Source: Planctomycetota bacterium (lineage in GTDB: Bacteria > Planctomycetota > UBA8742 > UBA2392). Taken from it: a DNA stretch of 41,152 bases. Shown in pieces: positions 1-7,279 of this stretch. The notes beneath the pieces are model-generated. The model saw only the letters and a program-made list of their open reading frames with translations, was not told the origin of the DNA and searched no databases. Where the stretch lies: contig JAJVIO010000007.1 of assembly GCA_022071975.1 (NCBI GenBank), positions 113,997-155,148 on the forward strand, in the 5' to 3' direction. The translations under genes and the position numbers were made by a program. The first letter of the stretch is position 1, and each line of letters starts with the position of its first letter.

Positions 1-675
1 TTTGTTCGAAGTCGTGCTGATCGAGTGAGGGTCCACCGAGTCGCGCTGCCAGCGATAGCGGCTGTTGCTGTCCGTGCCGCCCAGCACTTCGTTGCCGGAC
101 CAGCCCACGGCCGTGAATGACTCGGTGCTTTCCGCGTCGCGGTTGCGTCTCCAGCGCCCGACGTCATGCGAAACGGAGCGATCGGTGCCGAGCTGCCAGG
201 TGCGCACGGTGGAGTCCGCGCTGCCGCTGGCCAGCCACTCGCCGTTGGCCGAGAACGCCAGGCAGTTCACCTGCTTGGTGTGACCGGCCAGCGTCTGCTT
301 CAGCTTGGCGGCCGCGACGTCCCAGAGGCGGATCTGCGAATCAGCCGAGCCGGAGGCCAGCAGCGCGCTGTCCGGCGAGAATGCCAGGCAGGTGACGGCA
401 TCGGCGTGGCCCTCAAGCCTGGTGACCTTATCGCCCTTGCGCGCGTCCCACAGTGTCAGCGCGTTCTCGGGCCCGCTGGTGGCGATCCACTTGCCGTCGG
501 GCGAGAACGCGGCGGCCTTAAGCTCGGCGCCTGCAAACAGCTCGACGGTGGCCTTGAACGAGACAGCGTAGGCGCCCCAGGCCTCGAACTCGGGCTTGAA
601 CGCGGGCTGCTGGGCGCGGCTTGCGCCCAGGGCCAGGCACAGCAGCAGCGTGACGGCCAGGCTTCGCTTCAGCAT
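1..675 (-). CDS. Secreted WD40-repeat protein (partial, C-terminus beyond window)
   Basis: The frame is open from an ATG at 675 to the window edge (225 codons) with no stop, so only the N-terminal part is present. Residues 1-20 form a signal peptide (basic MLKRS, leucine-rich core, then SRAQ), so the protein is probably exported. WD40 blades follow: one ends LTLWD, one begins at GH 89-90 and ends IRLWD, one begins at GH 131-132 and ends VRTWQ. Such repeats build a beta-propeller used as a binding scaffold; the partner is unknown. GGAGG lies 5 nt before the start. It follows the hydrolase gene by 11 bp, so the two are probably co-transcribed. The part near the window edge is less repeat-like. 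Confidence 0.85.
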   Translation of the reverse strand, partial: MLKRSLAVTLLLCLALGASRAQQPAFKPEFEAWGAYAVSFKATVELFAGAELKAAAFSPDGKWIATSGPENALTLWDARKGDKVTRLEGHADAVTCLAFSPDSALLASGSADSQIRLWDVAAAKLKQTLAGHTKQVNCLAFSANGEWLASGSADSTVRTWQLGTDRSVSHDVGRWRRNRDAESTESFTAVGWSGNEVLGGTDSNSRYRWQRDSVDPHSISTTSNK

Positions 676-686
676 GACGGCCTCCG

Positions 687-1760
687 TTAGCGGTGGTCTT
701 CAAGCCACTGGACGATGTCCCTGATGAAGGCCGGGTCAACGCGCCGATCTTCGAAATACATCTTCATCTCCGAGGGCTTGCCGTTGCAGGGCTTGAACAG
801 GTGGTCGAGGTCGGCGTAGATCTTCAGCTTCACGTCTGCGCATTCGCCGGCCATCAGGTCTTTCACGATCTGCTTCGCGTCGCGCTCGGGCGAGACCTGG
901 AAGTCCGCTGCCCCCTGCGCCACGAACACAGGACACTTCACCTTGGCCTGCAGGGCCGGCACGTCGAGGTTGAAGTGGTCGTGCCACCAGGCCTTGATCG
1001 GCTCCACTTGCAGCTTCCAGGCGTTCTTGAGCGCCGGCGCCGCTGCCGCACCCAGTATATTGAAGTCAGGCTCGCGCCCTTCTTTCACAGCGTCCTGGAA
1101 CTCGCGCTGCGCTTTCAGGTTCGCGTCGCGGGTGGCCTTGGGCAGCTTGGCCATGCTCGCTTCCACTTGCTCCAGCGTGATGTCGTACATGTTGCGCCCG
1201 GCGGCAGCCATGTACACCACACCGGCGATTTCGCTTTCGCCGGCCAGGATCGGCGCGGTCAGGCCGCCTTCACTGTGGCCGATGACGAACACGCGCTGCT
1301 TGTTGACGCCTTCGCGCGCCTTCAGCCAATCCAGGCAGGCGCGCGCGTCGCCGAGCAGGTGGTTGTAGCCGATCTCGGTGGGCTTGACGCCCTCCGCGCC
1401 CATCGGCGTGGCGCCGATGCCGCGGTCGTCCGTGGCCAGCACCACAAAGCCCGCGTTGGCGACGGCGTCCAGCACTTCCCACGTGCCGATGTCCAGCTTG
1501 CCCTGGAAGCCGTGGCGCGTCTGCGAGCCCGAGCCGGACACGAACAGCACCGCGGGCCAGCCCGCCCCGGGCTTGTCGCCCGTCGGCACGCGCAGGGTGC
1601 CGGCGATCTGGAACGCGCCCTCGCCCTCCTTGCGCTCGATGCTGACGTCCTCGGCCGTGAACTTGGCGCCCTCGGGCGGCTGCCAGGCGGGTGCGTCCTG
1701 GCACAGGGTTGCGCCGGCGAGCAGCGCAAGGATCAGCAGGGCGGCGGAAATGCGGGTCAT
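687..1760 (-). CDS. Secreted alpha/beta hydrolase (dienelactone hydrolase/S9-like fold)
   Basis: This 357-residue protein starts at the ATG at 1760, which is preceded by AGGAGGGG; a longer frame starting at 1790 lacks such a site. The N-terminus MTRISAALLILALLAG is a signal peptide. The nucleophile elbow GHSEGG is near residues 161-166 (Ser163), preceded by a DDRGIG segment typical of the fold. A late DLDH motif supplies the likely catalytic histidine. This supports an extracytoplasmic serine esterase or peptidase-like hydrolase; the substrate cannot be read from the sequence. It is the first gene of a short minus-strand unit with the WD40 gene. Confidence 0.85.
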   Translation of the reverse strand: MTRISAALLILALLAGATLCQDAPAWQPPEGAKFTAEDVSIERKEGEGAFQIAGTLRVPTGDKPGAGWPAVLFVSGSGSQTRHGFQGKLDIGTWEVLDAVANAGFVVLATDDRGIGATPMGAEGVKPTEIGYNHLLGDARACLDWLKAREGVNKQRVFVIGHSEGGLTAPILAGESEIAGVVYMAAAGRNMYDITLEQVEASMAKLPKATRDANLKAQREFQDAVKEGREPDFNILGAAAAPALKNAWKLQVEPIKAWWHDHFNLDVPALQAKVKCPVFVAQGAADFQVSPERDAKQIVKDLMAGECADVKLKIYADLDHLFKPCNGKPSEMKMYFEDRRVDPAFIRDIVQWLEDHR

Positions 1761-1808
1761 GGTCCCCTCCTTTGCGCAGGAGACTACCATGGCGGGCGAC
1801 GCAGGTGA

Positions 1809-2048
1809 TCAACCTTTGGTAGTGCGCGTGACGGGCAGGGGCGAATCGGCGGTCCAGCCGCGCTCGGTTTTGACGCGCAGCAGCTCGGCCTCGAGGCGCA
1901 CCAGCGCGGCCAGCGCCTCGGCCAGCCGGGCGCGCGTGTGCTCGACGCTGGAGGCGAGTTCCCCGGGCAGGCGCTGACGGGCGACTTCGAACAACGTGTC
2001 GTCGCCGGTTTCAAGCGCCTTCTGGATGGTGCGGAAGTCGTCTTCCAT
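1809..2048 (-). CDS. Small hypothetical coiled-coil protein, 79 aa
   Basis: A short acidic/basic helical ORF: MEDDFRTIQKALETGDD, then a heptad-like alanine/leucine/glutamate helix (ARLAEALAALVRLEAELL), then a polar tail. It looks like a small coiled-coil protein. The length and helical character resemble an exonuclease VII small subunit, but the family pattern is not evident and no xseA gene is nearby. There is no strong Shine-Dalgarno sequence before the ATG at 2048. It lies 48 bp upstream of the hydrolase on the same strand. A real gene is likely; the function is unknown. Confidence 0.55.
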   Translation of the reverse strand: MEDDFRTIQKALETGDDTLFEVARQRLPGELASSVEHTRARLAEALAALVRLEAELLRVKTERGWTADSPLPVTRTTKG

Positions 2049-2405
2049 GGTGGGGTTCTAACGCGACCGAGGCCGAAGTTTATCCGCACTGCGTGCGGTT
2101 TCGAACTCTTAACACAGTGATCCCGGTCGTCGCGCCGCCCCAAGTGCCGCGACCGTGAAGGCTTTGGACGAAACAGAAAACCTTCTCCACAACCAGAATG
2201 TCAGTTTTGTGTGCGCAAGTTTTGTGCGTTGTTTGCTCCTTTTGATGGTGGACGAAAAATGATCATAGGTTGGAGGTCAGAGGTCAGAGGTCAGGGAGCA
2301 GCACAACGGCCGGATCATCCCGCCGGGACGCCGGCCAAAGCCCTGTCTCCAGCCGCGCGCCTGCGCTTGCGGCTCTTGTTCACCCTGTCGCCTGACAACT
2401 GCCGC
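2049..2405. other. Intergenic region without a supported gene
   Basis: This 357-bp gap lies between two minus-strand genes. The part 2150-2260 is somewhat AT-richer and may hold the promoter of the 79-aa ORF, but I cannot assign -35/-10 boxes. The left end of the 2274-2411 heptad-word repeat fills the rest. A plus-strand open frame over this region is mostly repeat and antisense sequence and is not supported as a gene. Confidence 0.5.
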
Positions 2406-2411
2406 CTAGCC
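2274..2411. repeat. Heptad-word inverted repeat, loosely paired arms
   Basis: The left arm (2274-2301) is three exact AGGTCAG heptads followed by GGAGCAG. The right arm (2385-2411) is CTGTCGC, CTGACAA, CTGCCGC, CTAGCC, also with a 7-bp period. Read in reverse complement it gives words of the AGGCGGC/AGGCGAC type, so the arms are only loosely complementary. The right arm runs over the stop codon (2406-2408) of the neighbouring minus-strand gene. It belongs with the other 7-bp-period elements in this window. Confidence 0.6.
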
Positions 2412-3020
2412 GATCTGCATCCCTGTGTCTTTGATTGCCTGCTCCATCAGCTCTCCGGGCGTTTCTCCTTCCAGGAACTTCTCGGACGCCCGCATCGCGC
2501 GCTTGATGTGCCGGTATTGCAGGCTCTCGCGCCCGAACAGGTGCGGCTTCGTCGCCTGCAGCAGCCTCTCCAGCAGCCGCGCGGCCGCCAGGGTGTAGCG
2601 GATCAGCCCCATCAGCGGGTGGCTGCGCGGCAGCTTCTTGTGCGCGGCCTTGATGTTTTCGCGGATGCGCTCGCCCTCGGGGTCTTGCTCACCGTTCATG
2701 GTTTCATCGGGCGGCGTGTCGGCCGGGGCCATGTCGGGCGCGACCATCTCGCGCACGTCGGCGACGTGGACGCTGGCCAGGATGCGGTTGCCGGTGCGCA
2801 CGATGCCGGCCAGGAAGCGGGTCATCTCGTTGAGGAACCCCATGGCCTCGTCGTCCGTGACGTTGAGGTCGTACTGGGGCACGCGCAGTCCGCCCGAAGC
2901 CGAAGTGTGCGTGGGCGCCGTTCCGGGCTCCGCCTCCGAAGCCGGGGCCGTACCCCCGCCCGCCAAAGCCGCCGAAACAAATCCCGGGTTAGCCGGGCGT
3001 CGAAACTTCTTGTTGCTCAT
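2406..3020 (-). CDS. Conserved-looking hypothetical protein, 204 aa
   Basis: The start at 3020 is chosen because GAAGGAGG lies 5 nt upstream. A longer frame reaching 3308 only translates the REP repeats and is rejected. The protein begins MSNKKFRRPANPGF, has a low-complexity Ala/Gly/Pro/Thr stretch to about residue 45, then a helical region (FLNEMTRFLAGIVRTGNRI), an acidic linker and a basic helical C-terminus (YTLAAARLLERLLQATKP). No signal peptide, membrane segment or catalytic motif is visible. I do not recognise the family. The stop codon lies inside a heptad-word repeat arm. Confidence 0.7.
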   Translation of the reverse strand: MSNKKFRRPANPGFVSAALAGGGTAPASEAEPGTAPTHTSASGGLRVPQYDLNVTDDEAMGFLNEMTRFLAGIVRTGNRILASVHVADVREMVAPDMAPADTPPDETMNGEQDPEGERIRENIKAAHKKLPRSHPLMGLIRYTLAAARLLERLLQATKPHLFGRESLQYRHIKRAMRASEKFLEGETPGELMEQAIKDTGMQIG

Positions 3021-3101
3021 AAAGCCTCCTTCAGCAAAGAACCAAAGGAAGCCTAACAAGGCACGCGACACGGAACGGTTGTTTGCAGTGGCATTCGCGA
3101 A

Positions 3102-3196
3102 GTGGCATTCGCCTCCGGCGAATGAGTGCCACGCGCCTCCGGCGCGTGCCAGCGGCCTGAGGCCGCTGCTACTCATTCGCCGGACGCGAATGCCAC
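3102..3196 (-). repeat. REP cluster, left copy (inverted relative to right copy)
   Basis: In minus-strand orientation this is GTGGCATTCGCG..., then palindrome AGCGGCC-tca-GGCCGCT, then ACGCGCC-gga-GGCGCGT, then ...CGCCGGAGGCGAATGCCAC. The outer ends are also complementary to each other, so the repeat can fold as a cruciform with two inner hairpins. It lies upstream of both the RAYT remnant and the 204-aa gene. Confidence 0.85.
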
Positions 3197-3250
3197 GGCT
3201 GTGTTGCTCTTTTGCTGGAAGCGAATGCCACTTGTGACTACTCTTTTTGA

Positions 3251-3850
3251 GTGCCCAAGCGAGGTCAAATTCAGATTCGAAAGGGTGCCAATCTGCCGCA
3301 TTGGACAAGCGAAGGCGCCGCTTACGCAGTGACCTTTCGCCTGGCTGATTCGTTGCCCGAATCCGCTGTAACGCGGCTCGTAGCGATCAAGGACGAGATT
3401 GAACGAAAGTCCGCAGCCGGCGCCGCAGCGCTGTCACTGGAAGAGCTGGCTCACCGATCATAGGCGAAATCAGAGGCGTTTCAGCGTTTGCTGGATGAGG
3501 GCCACGGCGATTGCATCCTGCGGGATGATCGCGTCGCAGAGGTGGTTGCCGGCGCGCTGCTGCACTTCAACGATCAGCGCTACCGACTTCATGCCTGGTG
3601 CGTCATGCCCAACCACGTTCACGTGGTTGTTGAGCCAATGGAAGGCCATTCACTTTCGAGCATCCTTCATAGTTGGAAATCGTTTACCGCCCACCAGGTC
3701 AACAAGTTGCTCGGACGCGCAGGAACACTCTGGCAGCGCGAGTCCTATGACCACCTGATCCGCGATGCGGCGGACTTCCATCATCATGTAGCCTACGTGC
3801 GCGAGAACCCGATTGCAGCGGGGCTCAAGAACTGGAAGTGGGTTGGGTAG
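3251..3850 (+). pseudogene. REP-associated tyrosine transposase (RAYT, Y1_Tnp), interrupted by an in-frame TAG
   Basis: From a GTG at 3251 the frame reads VPKRGQIQIRKGANLPHW..YAVTFRLADSLP, the usual RAYT N-terminus, and stops at TAG 3461-3463 (codon 71). The same frame then continues AKSEAFQRLLDEGHGDCILRD, the HUH motif MPNHVHVVV, and a C-terminal helix HHVAYVRENPIAAGL that probably carries the nicking tyrosine. Upstream and downstream parts fit one 199-codon transposase, so a single nonsense change explains the break. A start at 3488 would give only the catalytic half. These are single-strand HUH enzymes of the IS200/IS605 superfamily acting on REP hairpins. Probably inactive unless the amber codon is read through. 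Confidence 0.8.
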
Positions 3851-3864
3851 CGGCGTGGCGCGGC

Positions 3865-3959
3865 GTGGCATTCGCGTCCCGCGAATGAGTGCCAGCGGCC
3901 TCCGGCCGCTGGCACGCGCCAGAGGCGCGTGATACTCATTCGCCGGAGGCGAATGCCAC
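3865..3959 (+). repeat. REP cluster, right copy
   Basis: Starts GTGGCATTCGCGTCCCGCG and ends CGCCGGAGGCGAATGCCAC, with inner palindromes AGCGGCC-tcc-GGCCGCT and ACGCGCC-aga-GGCGCGT. It differs from the inverted left copy at seven positions; the changes inside the two inner palindromes fall in their 3-nt loops. It ends 15 bp from the ABC-F stop codon and could act as a terminator for that gene or for the RAYT. Confidence 0.85.
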
Positions 3960-3974
3960 ATTGAATGCCACTAC

Positions 3975-6026
3975 TTACTCCACTGCCGCCGCCAGTTCTT
4001 CCCACTTGGTGTAGGCTTCGGTGATCTGGGTTTTTACGGCCTGGAAGGCCTGGTTCAGCTTCTGGGCTTCTTCGGCGTTGGCTGTGCCTTCGGGGCTGAA
4101 GGCTTTGGCGAGCTCCGCCTCTAACTCCTTCTGCTTGGCCTCGAGCTTTTCGATGCGGGCTTCGAGTGCCTTCAGCTCGGTCTTCAGCTTGTGCTGCTCG
4201 CGCTGTTTGGCCTTCTGCTCTTCCCTCTGCTGCTTGGCCTCGCTGCGGCGCTCGGCCGCTGTCTTCTGCGAGTGCAACTGCAGCGTGCGCTTGGGGCCCG
4301 TGGCGGCCTGGGCGTGCTTCTGTTCCCACCATGCGGCGAAGGTGCCTGCGAAGGGTTTGAGTTTGCGGTCCTCCAGCTCGACCACGCGGTTCACCAGGCG
4401 ATCGAGGAAATAGCGGTCGTGGCTGATGATCAGCAGCGTGCCCTCGAACTCCTCCAGCATTTCCTCAAGCTGCTCGCAGGCCTGGATGTCCAAATGGTTC
4501 GTGGGCTCATCCAGCATCAGGAAATTCACCTTCTCGTGCACCAGGCGCGCCAGCTGCAGGCGCGACTTCTCGCCGCCGCTGAGGGTGCCGATGGCGCGGA
4601 TCAGGTCGTCGCGTGAAAACAGAAAGCGGTGCAGCACCTCCGTGGCCGGCTGGTACTCCAGGCCGCTGACGTTCATGAACCACTGGATCAAACTCAGCGA
4701 TTCATCCAGCGCGTGCTGGTGGATCTGCGAGTAGTCGCCGATCTTCGCGCTCTTGCCCGTGCGCAGCGTGCCGCGCACGTGAAACGGCCCGTCCTGCACG
4801 TCGATCGCCGGGTGCTCCCAGTCGGCATGGTTCAAAATCGCGCGAAACAGCGTGGTTTTGCCTGACCCGTTGGGCCCCACCAGAGCCACGCGCTCGCCGA
4901 AGGTGATGGAGAGCGCGGCGCCGTCTAACAGAAGTCGTTCCGAGTCCCGGGTCCCGTGTGCCGTGTCAACGGCAGTCGCATTTGACACGGGACTCGGGAC
5001 ACGGGACTCAGCACTGACACCGATGCTCAGCCCCTCGATCTCGAGCGCGATGTGGCCGTGGCGCTTGCCGCCGGTGAGCTGCGCGTGGAAGCGGTTCTCC
5101 GATTTGTCCGGCGCCTCGACCTTGTCCATCTGCTCCAGGCGCATGAGCATCGATTTCGCGCGCTTGGCCTGGCCCGGGTCGTCGTAGGCGCGCGCCATGT
5201 CCAGCAGCCGGCGGGCCTGGAACTCGATGCGCTTGATCAGCCGCTGCTGGCTCTTGTACTGGCGTTCCTGCAGGGCCAGCGCTTCCGCCTTCTGGCGCGT
5301 GAAGTCGCTGTAGTTGCCCGCCCAGCGCGTCACCTTGCGCCCGTGCAGCTCCCAGATCTCGGTCACGGTCGCGTCCAGCATGTGGCGGTTGTGGCTGACC
5401 ATCAGCACGGCCGCGCGCGTATTGCGAACGAACTGGATGAACCACTCGATGCCGTCCATGTCGAGGTGGTTGGAGGGCTCATCGAGCAGCATCAGGTCGG
5501 GGTCCTGCAGCAGGATGCGCGCGAGCCCGATGATGTTGCGCTCGCCGCCGCTGAAGCTCTCGATGGGCTGGGTCCAGGCGGCGCGCGGCAACCCGAGGCC
5601 CGTCAGCACCTGCTCGATGCGCTGCTCGACGCTGTAGCCGTCGGCGGTTTCGTGCTCGAGTTGCAGGCGCTCGTACTCGCTGAGCACGTTTTCGCCGGCG
5701 GCCATGCGCTCTTCCAGGGCGTGCAGCTTGGCTTGACGCGTCAAGTCTACCGCGAACAGCTTGCGCATTTCGTCCAGCACGGTGCTGCCGGGTTGGTACA
5801 CCAGTTCCTGGGCCTGGTAGGCGATGTTGAGATTGCGCTGGCGGTGGACTTCGCCGCTGGTGGGCTCGAGCTGGCCGATCAGCAGCTTCAGCAGTGTGGA
5901 CTTGCCGGTGCCGTTCTGGCCTATCAGGCCGATCTTGGCGCCGGGCTCGATGTCGAGTGAAACGCCGCGCAGCAGGTCAGGCCCGCCGTAGTGCATGTTG
6001 AGGTTGGAGACCGTGATCAGCGGCAT
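3975..6026 (-). CDS. ABC-F family ATPase (ribosome-associated type) with an in-frame repeat insertion
   Basis: A 683-residue protein with two ABC ATPase domains and no membrane segments, the ABC-F layout. Domain 1: Walker A GQNGTGKS (36-43), signature SGGERN, Walker B LMLLDEPSNHLD. Domain 2: GPNGSGKT, LSGGEKSRLQLARL, FLMLDEPTNHLD. The interdomain linker is long and charged, and the C-terminus (about 580-683) is a Lys/Glu/Ala coiled coil as in Uup/YheS-like proteins. Family members act on the ribosome or translation. Residues about 340-362, just before domain 2, are encoded by an inverted heptad-word repeat (4942-5009) and have the low-complexity look of inserted sequence. A 7-bp-period repeat also lies just upstream of the start. 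Confidence 0.9.
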   Translation of the reverse strand: MPLITVSNLNMHYGGPDLLRGVSLDIEPGAKIGLIGQNGTGKSTLLKLLIGQLEPTSGEVHRQRNLNIAYQAQELVYQPGSTVLDEMRKLFAVDLTRQAKLHALEERMAAGENVLSEYERLQLEHETADGYSVEQRIEQVLTGLGLPRAAWTQPIESFSGGERNIIGLARILLQDPDLMLLDEPSNHLDMDGIEWFIQFVRNTRAAVLMVSHNRHMLDATVTEIWELHGRKVTRWAGNYSDFTRQKAEALALQERQYKSQQRLIKRIEFQARRLLDMARAYDDPGQAKRAKSMLMRLEQMDKVEAPDKSENRFHAQLTGGKRHGHIALEIEGLSIGVSAESRVPSPVSNATAVDTAHGTRDSERLLLDGAALSITFGERVALVGPNGSGKTTLFRAILNHADWEHPAIDVQDGPFHVRGTLRTGKSAKIGDYSQIHQHALDESLSLIQWFMNVSGLEYQPATEVLHRFLFSRDDLIRAIGTLSGGEKSRLQLARLVHEKVNFLMLDEPTNHLDIQACEQLEEMLEEFEGTLLIISHDRYFLDRLVNRVVELEDRKLKPFAGTFAAWWEQKHAQAATGPKRTLQLHSQKTAAERRSEAKQQREEQKAKQREQHKLKTELKALEARIEKLEAKQKELEAELAKAFSPEGTANAEEAQKLNQAFQAVKTQITEAYTKWEELAAAVE
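4942..5009. repeat. Heptad-word inverted repeat inside the ABC-F coding sequence
   Basis: The arms 4942-4969 (GAGTCCC GGGTCCC ...) and 4982-5009 (... GGGACAC GGGACTC) are 28 nt each and complementary at 25 of 28 positions. They are separated by 12 nt. Both show a 7-bp period. The insertion keeps the ABC-F frame open and adds about 23 residues in the interdomain linker. The loop contains GGCAGTCG, a string also found in the loop of the 21000-21102 element. Confidence 0.85.
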
Positions 6027-6038
6027 AAGTACGGCAGA

Positions 6039-6066
6039 TTACAGGTTTTAGGTTGCAGCTTTCAGG
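6039..6066. repeat. Heptad-word series, single arm
   Basis: Four consecutive heptads TTACAGG, TTTTAGG, TTGCAGC, TTTCAGG lie between the divergent ABC-F and selenoprotein genes, 13 bp upstream of the ABC-F start. No good complementary arm was found nearby, so this may be a decayed or half element. An AT-rich patch at about 6080-6105 follows and may belong to a promoter. Confidence 0.5.
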
Positions 6067-6177
6067 GGGAGCCGCCTGCTTCATATTTAATACGTGTAAG
6101 GATGTCAGCGATTCGTCTACTACTAAGGTGCAACGCGGCAATCGTGTTGCAATAAGTGCATTATTCGGGAGATGCAG

Positions 6178-7179
6178 ATGATTCGGACCAAACGAGGCCT
6201 GCTGCTCGCGCTGCTGGCTGTGTCGTTGGCTCCGGCCGTTTTTGCCCAAGAGAACCAGGTCGGGCAGGAAGCGCCGGAGTTCAAGGCCACAGTATGCGTG
6301 AACCAGCCAGATGCCATCACACTGGAGCAATGTGCCGGCGAGGTAGTACTCATCAAGTATTGGGGCACCCGCTGAGGACCCTGCGTGAAGGCGTTGCCTT
6401 CAGTAGAGGCTCTTTGGCAAAAGAATAAGGATCGGGGTCTTCATATCTTCCTGGTGGAAAGCCAGGGGGGAACCTTGGAGGACATCTCCAAGTACGTGAA
6501 AGACCGCAAGCTGACCTTCCCGGTCGCCATCCGCAACGAGTGCGACTTCAACGGCTACAAGGGCGGCAACGGCCTGCCCTACGCCTTCGTGGTCGGCCCG
6601 GACGGCAAGGTGGCCTGGCAGGGTCGCGACGGCTACGCGGCGGTCATCCAGAAGGAACTTGAGCGCATCAAGTACCCGGGGCTGGGCAAGCTGGACGTGG
6701 CGCCCGAGCTGGTCAAGGCCGCCACGCAGTTCGGCACCGGCAACTATGCCGCCGCCCGCGAAGAGGCCATGAAGGTCAAAGAGAAAGAAGCCGACAACGA
6801 GACGGCCGTGGCGGACGCGGACTTCATCATCAAGCGCGTGGAAGCTCGGGTATCCAACCTTCGCGCGAAGATTGACGACGCGAAGTCCAAGCGCCGCTAC
6901 CACGAAGCGGTGGCGATGCTCGAGGAGTTGTCGGGCAAGGCCTACAAAGGAATGGAAGAGTCGGACAAGGCCGCAGAAGAGTTGAAAGAGCTGAAGAAGG
7001 ACAAGGACGTGAAGGCCGAGTTGAAGGCCTGGGCGGACCTGGCCAAGGTGCTTGAGGCCAACGAGAAGGCCAAGAGCGACGTGGACAAGAAGAAGAACCT
7101 GATCAAGTTTGTGGAGAAGAACGAGGGCATGGCCGCCGCCGATGAAGCCAAGGCGCTGGCCGATGCCATCTCGGGCTGA
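6178..7179 (+). CDS. TlpA-like thioredoxin-fold protein, predicted selenoprotein (TGA = Sec66)
   Basis: Exported protein of about 333 residues whose frame contains one TGA at 6373-6375. I chose the ATG at 6178 because GGGAG lies 6 nt upstream; ATG 6172 abuts it. Order: signal peptide MIRTKRGLLLALLAVSLAPA..FAQ; redoxin start VGQEAPEF; active site IKYWGTR-[TGA]-GPC; thioredoxin remainder (GLHIFLVES, GLPYAFVVGPDGKV); then a helical, Lys/Glu-rich region from about residue 180. The downstream paralogue has VKLWGTHCGPC, so the TGA replaces the first active-site Cys, giving U66-G-P-C69. Similarity continues unbroken after the TGA, and a SECIS-like hairpin follows. Expected role: extracytoplasmic thiol/selenol redox enzyme. 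Alternative: a Cys TGC to TGA nonsense mutation or sequencing error. Confidence 0.8.
6381..6406 (+). promoter_or_regulatory. Candidate bacterial SECIS hairpin
   Basis: Five nucleotides after the TGA (6373-6375) a stem forms: CTGC (6381-6384) with GTAG (6403-6406), a bulged G at 6385, then TGAAGGC (6386-6392) with GCCTTCA (6396-6402). This is 11 bp with one G-U pair and a GUU loop at 6393-6395. Known bacterial SECIS elements lie inside the coding region just after UGA, with a G at the first or second position of the apical loop roughly 16-37 nt downstream; here the loop starts with G after 17 nt. No comparable stem is visible at the same place in the CGPC paralogue. Confidence 0.75.
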
Positions 7180-7203
7180 TTCAGGCAGTCAGGACAATCG
7201 TGA

Positions 7204-7230
7204 AACGACCCGGCTGCCCGCCGGGTCGTT
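7204..7230 (+). terminator. Hairpin terminator after the selenoprotein gene
   Basis: A perfect 11-bp stem AACGACCCGGC (7204-7214) / GCCGGGTCGTT (7220-7230) with a 5-nt loop, ending in TTT. It starts 24 bp after the stop. The T tract is short, so it may attenuate rather than fully end transcription before the next paralogue. Confidence 0.7.
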
Positions 7231-7279
7231 TGCGTTGACGGCTCCGGCTAACTCATTCAACAACAGAACGGAGCCAATG

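Larger units (their letters stand above)
3102..3959. mobile_element. RAYT gene flanked by 95-bp inverted REP-cluster repeats
   Basis: A REP-associated tyrosine transposase reading frame (3251-3850) sits between two 95-bp repeats (3102-3196 and 3865-3959). The repeats are inverted relative to each other and match at 88 of 95 positions by hand alignment. Each is itself made of palindromes. RAYTs are known to occur beside the REP sequences they are thought to mobilise, so the whole block looks like one REP/RAYT unit. Extra GTGGCATTCGC or GCGAATGCCAC fragments lie outside both ends (3089-3100, 3217-3232, near 3965-3972). Confidence 0.75.

Noticed and set aside
687..1808. Plus-strand ORF (371 aa, 693-1808) opposite the hydrolase
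   Set aside because: Antisense of the hydrolase; no recognisable domain and no ribosome binding site.
1809..2048. Exonuclease VII small subunit (xseB)
   Set aside because: Size fits but the conserved XseB pattern was not evident and xseA is absent.
3021..3308. 96-residue N-terminal extension of the 204-aa minus-strand protein
   Set aside because: It only translates the REP palindromes and part of the RAYT; GAAGGAGG supports the start at 3020.
6172..6375. Separate 67-aa protein ending at the TGA
   Set aside because: It stops in the middle of a thioredoxin active site, and the same frame continues as homologous protein; the Sec reading explains both parts.
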